From: an uncultured Coriobacteriales bacterium
GTDB lineage: Bacteria > Actinomycetota > Coriobacteriia > Coriobacteriales > UMGS124
Direction: 5' to 3'
Length of the DNA: 11,399 nt
Assembly (NCBI GenBank): GCA_903789505.1
Contig: CAIFEU010000020.1
Coordinates: 1-11,399, forward strand
Below the pieces are notes generated by a model that worked only from the letters and a program-made list of their open reading frames with translations, was not told the origin of the DNA and searched no databases. Both the position numbers and the translations under genes were made by a program. Positions 1 to 4,719 of the stretch are shown here, one piece after another (within the stretch, counting starts at the first letter, position 1; every line of letters begins with the position of its first letter).

Positions 1-432
1 GCCGAGGAGAACGACGTCGGCATCAAGGGCTCGTGCCGGGTCACCTGGCTGCCCGACCCTTGCATCGGCTGCGGGATCTGCGAGCGCGCATGCCGCGAGG
101 GCGCGCTCACGCTCGACGCCGACCGCCGCGTCGTCGTGGACTACGGGCGCTGCACCAGCTGCGGGCGCTGCCAGCGCGCCTGCCCGACGGGCGCCTGGGA
201 GACCAGGCCCGCGTTCACGGTGACGTTCGGCGGGCAGTTCGGCAGCGAGCTGATTAAGGGCCAGCAGGACCTGCCCGTGATCGACGACGAGCAGACGCTG
301 TTCCGCGTGACGGACGCGGCCGTCGAGTACTTCCGCACACACGCCAACAAGGGGGAGCGCATGGGCAAGATGCTCGCCCGTCTGGGGCGCGAAGGGTTCG
401 ACCGAGCGATTCAGGAGGCTTACCGTGGCTAG
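1..432 (+). CDS. Siroheme sulfite reductase, AsrC/Fsr-like, C-terminal part (5' truncated by window edge)
   Basis: The frame is open from base 1, so the start lies outside; 143 residues are visible. Two complete [4Fe-4S] ferredoxin motifs are present: CxxCxxCxxxC with cysteine codons at 61, 70, 79 and 91, and a second set at 151, 160, 169 and 181, each followed by a proline or small-residue turn (CREGAL, CPTGAW). After them comes a tail with FGGQFG and, near the end, GERMGKMLARLG. This ferredoxin insert plus GG-containing tail is typical of the AsrC/Fsr/dissimilatory sulfite (nitrite) reductase family, which reduces sulfite to sulfide with six electrons on a siroheme-[4Fe-4S] centre in the cytoplasm. 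The siroheme-binding cysteines are not all in view, so the assignment rests on the tail and on the sulfur-transfer genes that follow. It overlaps the next gene by 8 nt, which suggests one transcript and coupled translation. A nitrite-reducing relative cannot be excluded. Confidence 0.8.
   Translation, partial: AEENDVGIKGSCRVTWLPDPCIGCGICERACREGALTLDADRRVVVDYGRCTSCGRCQRACPTGAWETRPAFTVTFGGQFGSELIKGQQDLPVIDDEQTLFRVTDAAVEYFRTHANKGERMGKMLARLGREGFDRAIQEAYRG
413..418 (+). promoter_or_regulatory. Ribosome binding site for the TusA gene
   Basis: A perfect AGGAGG lies 6 nt upstream of the GTG at 425, inside the last codons of the sulfite reductase gene. It decides the non-ATG start of the TusA-family gene. 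Confidence 0.75.
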
Positions 433-658
433 CACCGAGGACATCGAGGTGGCGGACAGCGTCGACATCACCGGCGTGGTGTGCCCCGTCACCTTCGTCA
501 AGACGAAGATCGCGCTCGAGGAGCTCGACGAGGGGCAGGTGCTGCGGGTGCGCCTGGCCGAGGGCGAGCCGCTGCAGAACGTCCCGCGCTCGTGCCGCGA
601 GGAGGGGCACCAGGTCCTGCGCCTGGACGACAACCACGACGGCACGTTCGACATGTAG
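425..658 (+). CDS. TusA-family sulfurtransferase, apparently cut short by an amber codon
   Basis: This is a small cytoplasmic sulfur-relay protein (77 residues as read), starting at GTG 425 with AGGAGG 6 nt upstream. The family signature is the persulfide-carrying Cys20 followed by Pro21 (GVVCP), then a helix (FVKTKIALEEL) and the loop EPLQNVPRS, which matches the TusA subgroup found beside sulfite reductases. TusA proteins normally end in a beta strand with xRKGx (E. coli TusA ends RYLIRKGG). Here the frame reads ...GTFDM, then TAG at 656-658, then seven more in-frame codons VRKGADE and a second TAG at 680-682. The missing strand is therefore still encoded, and one base change (TAC to TAG) would explain the stop. 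The product may be truncated, read through, or the base may be a sequencing error. Its likely role is to relay sulfur between the sulfite reductase product and the carrier/E1 system downstream; that is inferred from context. Confidence 0.8.
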   Translation: MASTEDIEVADSVDITGVVCPVTFVKTKIALEELDEGQVLRVRLAEGEPLQNVPRSCREEGHQVLRLDDNHDGTFDM

Positions 659-682
659 GTGCGCAAGGGCGCCGACGAGTAG

Positions 683-857
683 GGCGCCCCGCGCCGCGCA
701 CGGCCGTTGAGCGCACAGTCCATGGGGCGAGCTGCCCGCGCCGCGCCCGACTGCACCCGGCCGCGCGGCAGGCGGGCGCGCCCTGCCGCGCCTGCGCGCC
801 TCGCGGGCGGACCCGCCCGGGCAATCACCCGAACCATCAGGAAAGGAAGCGACACCA
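683..857 (+). other. 175-nt gap inside the sulfur cluster with a GC hairpin
   Basis: This gap separates tusA from the carrier gene in an otherwise overlapping cluster. No plausible coding frame is seen. A perfect inverted repeat, CGGGCGG-AC-CCGCCCG, lies at 804-819, about 40 nt before the next start. It has no T-run, so it is more likely a leader or processing hairpin than an intrinsic terminator. No good promoter hexamers were found. Confidence 0.35.
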
Positions 858-1067
858 ATGCAGCTGACCATCGCGGGGGAGCGCAAGGAGTATCCCGAGG
901 GGACCACGCTCTCCCAGCTCATCGACGCCGAGAAGGTCGAGAACCCGATGTACGTCACCGTCTCGGTCAACGACGACTTCGTGCGCCAGGAGGACTTCGC
1001 CGCCACCACGCTCTCCGATGGCGACGTCGTCGAGTTCATGTACTTCATGGGCGGGGGCGCTCGCTGA
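858..1067 (+). CDS. ThiS/MoaD-like sulfur carrier protein with capped di-glycine tail
   Basis: A 69-residue beta-grasp (ubiquitin-like) protein with the ThiS pattern: MQLTIAGERKEYPEGTTLSQL at the start, a central hydrophobic strand, then DGDVVEF before the tail. Carriers of this type are activated as acyl-adenylates on a C-terminal Gly-Gly and converted to a thiocarboxylate that donates sulfur. This one does not end in GG: the tail is Gly65-Gly66-Gly67-Ala68-Arg69. The two extra residues mean it must be trimmed before activation, as described for the CysO/Mec+ type and for HcyS/HcyD systems. The JAMM protease two genes downstream is the obvious trimming enzyme. A purine-rich Shine-Dalgarno (AGGAAAGGA, 839-847) precedes the ATG. 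The stop shares one base with the start of the E1-like gene (TGATG), so carrier and activator are coupled. It could serve thiamine, cysteine or homocysteine synthesis; no thiazole genes are nearby, so amino-acid synthesis is favoured. Confidence 0.85.
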   Translation: MQLTIAGERKEYPEGTTLSQLIDAEKVENPMYVTVSVNDDFVRQEDFAATTLSDGDVVEFMYFMGGGAR

Positions 1068-1927
1068 TGGCGATGACCGACGAGCAGATCGAGCGGTACT
1101 CGCGCCACATCCTGCTCAAGCAGATCGGCGTCAAGGGCCAGCGCAAGATCAGCCAGGGCAGGGTCCTCATCGTCGGCGCGGGAGGCCTGGGCGCCCCTGC
1201 GGCGCTGTACCTGGCGGCCGTCGGCGTGGGGACGATCGGCATCGCCGACGCCGACGTCGTTGAGCTGTCGAACCTCCAGCGCCAGGTCATCCACTTCACC
1301 GCCGACGTGGGCACGCCCAAGGTGGAGAGCGCCGCGGCGAAGATGCGCGCGATCAACCCCGACATCGAGGTGCGCACCTACCGGCAGTTCGTCGACGCAT
1401 CCAACGTGATGGACCTGATCGCCGACTACGACTTCGTCATCGACGGCACCGACAACTTCCCGGCCAAGTTCCTGGTCAACGACGCCTGCGTGCTGGCGGG
1501 CAAGCCCTTCTCCCACGCCGGGATCCTGCGCTTCGACGGCCAGCTCATGACCTACGTCCCCGGCCAGGGGCCGTGCTACCGCTGCGTCTTCCGCGAGCCC
1601 CCGGCCAAGGACGCGGTGCCCACCTGCTCGCAGGCGGGCGTGATCGGGGCGATGGGCGGCGTGATCGGCTCGCTGCAGGCCATGGAGGCGATCAAGTACC
1701 TCACCGGCGTGGGCGAGCTGCTCACCGGGCGACTGCTCACCTACAACGCCCTGACGATGAAGTTCCGCGAGATCAAGGTCAGGCGCGACCCCCACTGCGC
1801 CGTGTGCGGCGACGCCCCCACGATCGACGCGCCGTTCGACTACGAGCAGTCGACCTGCGACCTGAGCTCGCACCAGGCGGCGCGGCGCGAGTTCGAGCGC
1901 AGCGTCGCGGAACAGGAGCAGCGATGA
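1067..1927 (+). CDS. E1-like sulfur-carrier adenylyltransferase (ThiF/MoeB/HesA family)
   Basis: A 286-residue enzyme that would adenylate the C-terminal glycine of the carrier protein and allow its conversion to a thiocarboxylate. Visible hallmarks: a YSRHILLKQIG N-terminus; a nucleotide-binding GAGGLG at residues 37-42 with Asp61 and Asp63 ending the next strand; SNLQRQ at 68-73; IDGTDNF at 125-131; zinc cysteines as two CxxC pairs (C170/C173 and C244/C247); and the likely catalytic Cys187 in PTCSQAGVIG. No rhodanese domain is fused, unlike MoeZ, so sulfur must come from another donor such as sulfide from the reductase or a TusA persulfide. The start is ATG 1067, which overlaps the carrier stop by one base; ATG 1073 is a possible alternative. 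About 30 residues follow the second zinc pair, slightly longer than typical. The stop overlaps the next ATG in an ATGA junction. The family is certain; the exact pathway is inferred. Confidence 0.92.
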   Translation: MAMTDEQIERYSRHILLKQIGVKGQRKISQGRVLIVGAGGLGAPAALYLAAVGVGTIGIADADVVELSNLQRQVIHFTADVGTPKVESAAAKMRAINPDIEVRTYRQFVDASNVMDLIADYDFVIDGTDNFPAKFLVNDACVLAGKPFSHAGILRFDGQLMTYVPGQGPCYRCVFREPPAKDAVPTCSQAGVIGAMGGVIGSLQAMEAIKYLTGVGELLTGRLLTYNALTMKFREIKVRRDPHCAVCGDAPTIDAPFDYEQSTCDLSSHQAARREFERSVAEQEQR

Positions 1928-2460
1928 GCGGCGTCGCGCCCGAGGTGGCGCGGGGACAGGGCCAAGGACAGCGCCCGGGGACGCCGGCGGGCGACGCGGC
2001 GGGCCGCGAGGTCGACACCGACGAGATTCCCGACGTCGCGCCCGACGCCTTCACGGTGCGCCTCTCGCGCGCCGACTACGACCGCATCGTCGCGCACTGC
2101 GAGGCTGGCCTGCCGAACGAGGCGTGCGGGCTGATCGCGGGGCGCGTCGAGGGGCGCGTCAAGACCGTCGAGCGCGTCTACCCCTGCACCAACGTCGACC
2201 GCTCCAGCGAGCACTTCACGATCGACCCCCACGAGCAGCTCGTCGCCATCCGTGACGCCCGCGCCGCGGGCCTCTCCATGCTGGGCAACTTCCACTCGCA
2301 CCCCCAGACCCCCGCGCGCCAGTCGGTCGAGGACAAGCGCCTGTCGTACGACCACGCGGCGAGCTATCTCATCCTCTCGCTGGCAGCCGACGAGCCGGTG
2401 CTGAACTCGTTTCGCTACGACGGCGTTGCATCCACGCGCGAGGTGCTCGTGGTTGAGTAG
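1924..2460 (+). CDS. JAMM/MPN+ (M67, Mec+/HcyD-like) zinc metallopeptidase
   Basis: A 178-residue protein with a complete JAMM active site: Glu66 in NEACGLIAG, then HSH at residues 124-126, Ser134 and Asp137, matching E...HxH-x7-S-x2-D exactly. Mec+ family enzymes cut after the di-glycine of small sulfur carriers. Mycobacterial Mec releases cysteine from the CysO-cysteine adduct, and HcyD removes a residue capping HcyS. Here the carrier two genes upstream carries an Ala-Arg cap, a fitting substrate. AGGAG at 1914-1918 lies 5 nt before the ATG, which overlaps the E1 stop (ATGA). The first 40 residues are Gly/Gln/Ala-rich, then acidic and probably disordered; the folded domain starts near Phe43. 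As the last gene before a 500-nt gap it ends the cluster, and no O-acetylserine or O-acetylhomoserine sulfhydrylase follows. Family call secure, substrate inferred. Confidence 0.9.
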   Translation: MSGVAPEVARGQGQGQRPGTPAGDAAGREVDTDEIPDVAPDAFTVRLSRADYDRIVAHCEAGLPNEACGLIAGRVEGRVKTVERVYPCTNVDRSSEHFTIDPHEQLVAIRDARAAGLSMLGNFHSHPQTPARQSVEDKRLSYDHAASYLILSLAADEPVLNSFRYDGVASTREVLVVE

Positions 2461-2550
2461 GGCGCGCGGCGCGGGGGGCGTGTGCGTGCTGCGTGCGTGC
2501 GGGTCCGGCGAGCCCGCGCCGGCGGGGGTGCCGAAAATGGCGGCAGACCG

Positions 2551-2677
2551 GGGTTGGGGACGCCCCTCGGGGCGCTCCCGGGCGACCGGCACGAGCCACG
2601 TATGCCCTGAGCTGGTGCGATTCGGAGACCTGCCGTGCTGTGGGCCCCGGAGCCCCGCCCCGGGGCGTCCCCAACCC
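2551..2677. repeat. Nested inverted repeat, 16-bp perfect arms 95 nt apart
   Basis: Positions 2551-2566 (GGGTTGGGGACGCCCC) are the exact reverse complement of 2662-2677. Each arm also overlaps a short local palindrome: CGCCCC-TC-GGGGCG at 2561-2574 on the left and CGCCCCGGGGCG at 2656-2667 on the right. The arms can therefore pair with each other or fold separately. The enclosed 95 nt has no reading frame of note. It could be a miniature inverted-repeat element, a repetitive extragenic palindrome pair, or a structured RNA. Copy number in the genome cannot be seen from here. Confidence 0.6.
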
Positions 2678-2835
2678 GCCTTTCCAGCCATCCCGGGGTC
2701 CTCGGTCGGCACGCCCGCCACCCCGCGCGCCCTGCCCCCTGCGCCCTCCCGCGCGCCCGACTTCCGCACCCCCATTCCCCCTGCTAGCTCGCATGGTTCG
2801 CCTCAGCCGAACGCTAGCGTCGGGCATCCGATGGC

Positions 2836-2863
2836 TTCAAAAGTCTACCGAAACGGTTATCTT
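2836..2863 (+). promoter_or_regulatory. Possible promoter for the CHR transporter gene
   Basis: TTCAAA (2836-2841) and TATCTT (2858-2863) are separated by 16 nt, each matching 4 of 6 sigma-70 consensus bases. They lie in the only AT-richer patch of a very GC-rich intergenic region. The spacer contains ACCG-AAA-CGGT (2847-2857), a small dyad that could be an operator. Weak hexamers, so tentative. Confidence 0.3.
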
Positions 2864-2880
2864 CATGGGAAGGATTTGCG

Positions 2881-2912
2881 CGGGGCAGGAAACCCGCGAG
2901 GCGGGCGCCCCG
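2881..2912 (+). promoter_or_regulatory. Structured leader upstream of the CHR transporter
   Basis: Two nested stems can form: an outer CGGGGC (2881-2886) with GCCCCG (2907-2912), and an inner CCCGC (2893-2897) with GCGGG (2901-2905) around a GAG loop. AGGAAA fills the 5' internal loop. It would lie in the 5' leader if the proposed promoter is right. I do not recognise it as a known riboswitch class; in such GC-rich DNA some stems arise by chance. Confidence 0.3.
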
Positions 2913-2958
2913 GCGAGGGACGGAGCGCTCGATTGGCGGCGAGGGAGGCGCGACGGGC

Positions 2959-4509
2959 ATGGACACCACCTACGACATCCCGGCGTCGCAGCGACGCGAG
3001 GCCCGAAGCGCGGGGCGGGCGGGGGAGCGCTCCGCACGCTGGGGCAAGGTGGGCGGGCTGTTTCTCGCGATGGCGCGAATTGGGCTGATCGGCTTCGGCG
3101 GCGGCAACGCGCTGGTGCCGGTCATCGAGCGCGAGGTGGTCTCCGGCCGCGGCCTGGTCACCAAGGAGGAGTTCGACCGGGAGGTCGTCGTCGCCAACAT
3201 CACCAGCGGCGCGCTTCCGGTGGAGGTCGCCTCGGGCGTGGGGCGCAAGGTTGCCGGCGCGCCCGGGATGATCGCGGGCGCGGTGGGGATGGGGCTGCCG
3301 GGCGCGGCGCTCGCGTTCGCGCTGGTCGCGCTGTTCTCCGTCGCCTCGGATGTGGCGATTCGCCAGATGCGCCTCGCCTCGGTGGGCGTCAGCATGCTGA
3401 TTGCGTACGTGCTCGTCACCTACGCGGTCGGCGCAGTCCGCGCCAAGGCCGCGGGCACGCCTCAACACGCGGTGTCCGCCGCCCTGCTCGTCGGAGCCTT
3501 CCTGCTCACCTGCGGCGGCAAGCTCGGGAAGGTCGCGCGCGAGCTGGGGGCGACCGGGCTCGGCCTCCCGAGCGTCTCCACGCTCGACGTGCTGGGCACG
3601 TTCTTCTTCGCGGCGCTGTTCACGCGCGGGGAGTCGCCCCGGGCGCGCGGCGGTCGCGCCAGGCTGGCGGTCGCGCTCGTCGTCGGCGGCGCCTACCTGG
3701 CCTCGCGCGCGTTCTCGGGGGTCGTGGCGGCGCCCGTCGCCCATACCCTTCAGGTGGTGATGGTCGCGCTCGCGGCGTGGGGCCTGGTCGCGAGCGCCCG
3801 CGAGTCGCGCACGCCGTCGAAGGGCGCGCCGCTGGGCCGCCTCGCCCGCGAGGCGGGGGCGTGGGCGCTCTTCCTGGCAGCATGCGTCGTGCCAGCGCTG
3901 GTCGCGTGCCCCGAGGCGCTCTCCTTCGCGGCGCGCTCCGCGCTGTCGGTGCTGATGTCGTTCGGCGGCGGCGACGCCTACCTGGCGTTCGGCCAGGGCA
4001 TGTTCGTCGACTCGGGGATGATCTCGAGCGCGGCGTACTACGGTCAGGTCGTGACCGTCTCCAACGCGATGCCCGGCTCGATCATCTGCAAGGTGCTCGT
4101 CGGCGTGGGCTTCCTCGTCGGGACGACGTGGGGGACCGCCGCGGCGGCGCTCACCGCGCTGGCGGGGTTCGGCGTCGGCGTGGGCGTCTCAGGCCTCACG
4201 TTCCTGGTCGCGTACTACGCCTACGACCGCCTCGAGTCGCTGCGGGCGTTCGGCGCGATCCGGGAGTACGTCCGTCCGGTCATAGGCGGGATCCTGCTCA
4301 CAATCGCCCTCACGATGGTCTCCCTGAACGTCGAGGTCGCGCAGGACTTCTCCCTCGGCGTCCCGGCGGTCCTCGTCGCGAGCGCGGCAATCGCGCTTCT
4401 GGTCGGCTGGGCGGCGCGCGTGCGCGAGGCCTCGCTGGGCAGGCTCATCCTGCTCGCCGTCGCGGCGGCGCTGGTCGCCTGCAACGCGATCGCACTCCTC
4501 GCCGCCTGA
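2959..4509 (+). CDS. chrA: Chromate transporter (CHR) family protein, two-domain form
   Basis: A 516-residue polytopic inner-membrane protein built from two homologous halves, as in the long, bidomain CHR family. The N-half has FGGGN (residues 46-50) leading into a hydrophobic segment, then KEEFDREVVVANITSGALP (N80, P87). The C-half repeats the pattern with FGGGDAYLAFGQ (from residue 335), SGMISSAAYYGQVVTVSNAMPG (N369, P372, G373) and a long glycine-rich membrane segment. Roughly 10-13 membrane segments can be drawn. The first 28 residues are hydrophilic and Arg-rich. GAGGGAGG at 2941-2948 is a good ribosome binding site for ATG 2959. Known members expel chromate, a sulfate analogue, but many remain unassayed, so the substrate is uncertain. 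Its position after a sulfite/sulfide gene set hints at another oxyanion; that is inference. It is somewhat longer than the roughly 400-residue norm, with extra C-terminal helices. Confidence 0.82.
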   Translation: MDTTYDIPASQRREARSAGRAGERSARWGKVGGLFLAMARIGLIGFGGGNALVPVIEREVVSGRGLVTKEEFDREVVVANITSGALPVEVASGVGRKVAGAPGMIAGAVGMGLPGAALAFALVALFSVASDVAIRQMRLASVGVSMLIAYVLVTYAVGAVRAKAAGTPQHAVSAALLVGAFLLTCGGKLGKVARELGATGLGLPSVSTLDVLGTFFFAALFTRGESPRARGGRARLAVALVVGGAYLASRAFSGVVAAPVAHTLQVVMVALAAWGLVASARESRTPSKGAPLGRLAREAGAWALFLAACVVPALVACPEALSFAARSALSVLMSFGGGDAYLAFGQGMFVDSGMISSAAYYGQVVTVSNAMPGSIICKVLVGVGFLVGTTWGTAAAALTALAGFGVGVGVSGLTFLVAYYAYDRLESLRAFGAIREYVRPVIGGILLTIALTMVSLNVEVAQDFSLGVPAVLVASAAIALLVGWAARVREASLGRLILLAVAAALVACNAIALLAA

Positions 4510-4560
4510 TTCACCCCTGGGGCGCAACCCTCTCAAACTACCCAATCTACCTGCGGATAT

Positions 4561-4593
4561 GCGCATCTTCACCCCATTGGGGTGGAGATGCGC
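4561..4593. terminator. Strong 15-bp hairpin downstream of the CHR gene
   Basis: GCGCATCT (4561-4568) pairs with AGATGCGC (4586-4593), continued by a T-G wobble and CACCCC (4570-4575) with GGGGTG (4579-4584) around an ATT loop. It begins 51 nt after the transporter stop. There is no T-run on either side, so it is not a textbook intrinsic terminator. It may end transcription with other factors, protect an mRNA 3' end, or be an operator or attenuator for the reductase gene 127 nt further on. Confidence 0.5.
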
Positions 4594-4706
4594 ACCCCTG
4601 TCCCGGCCATGATGGGAGCCGTTCGGACGGGCCGTCGCCCGCCCCGCACGCCGCGCCTCGCCGCGCCGTGCGCCAAAAAGACAGCGCGTCATCGTTGGGA
4701 GCCATC

Positions 4707-4714
4707 GAAAGGGG
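4707..4714 (+). promoter_or_regulatory. Ribosome binding site deciding the reductase start
   Basis: GAAAGGGG lies 5 nt before ATG 4720. This ATG is immediately followed by a twin-arginine signal peptide, whereas an in-frame ATG at 4582 lies inside the 4561-4593 hairpin and would bury the signal. Confidence 0.65.
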
Positions 4715-4719
4715 TTCGC

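Larger units (their letters stand above)
2461..2958. other. Long intergenic region, no convincing gene
   Basis: About 500 nt between the JAMM gene and the CHR transporter. Open frames cross it on both strands, but they are proline/arginine/glycine-rich, lack family features and look like high-GC artefacts. It holds, in order: GC-rich hairpins near 2499-2526 with competing pairings (GCGGG/CCCGC/GCGGG); a small TGCCG/CGGCA hairpin at 2529-2545; a nested inverted repeat at 2551-2677; a pyrimidine-rich stretch at about 2680-2790; an AT-richer patch at 2830-2865; and a structured leader at 2881-2912. Confidence 0.6.

Noticed and set aside
707..1066. N-terminal extension of the E1-like protein by 120 residues
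   Set aside because: It would overlap the whole carrier gene in another frame and is Arg/Ala-rich; ATG 1067 gives a normal ThiF/MoeB start.
858..2460. Bacterial ubiquitin-like conjugation or anti-phage system (Ubl, E1, JAMM)
   Set aside because: There is no E2-like protein, no cyclase or effector, and the neighbours are sulfite reductase and TusA. A sulfur-carrier pathway explains all parts.
2369..2827. Minus-strand open frame across the intergenic region as a small gene
   Set aside because: It overlaps the JAMM gene, has biased Arg/Gly/Pro composition and crosses the inverted repeat; no ribosome site or domain seen.
2461..2958. Known riboswitch (fluoride, guanidine, manganese, SAM) before the CHR gene
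   Set aside because: I looked for the conserved core strings of these classes and did not find them; the stems seen are not specific.
4582..4719. Upstream ATG extending the reductase by 46 residues
   Set aside because: It lies in a hairpin loop, lacks a ribosome site, and would place the Tat signal internally. ATG 4720 has both a ribosome site and the signal.
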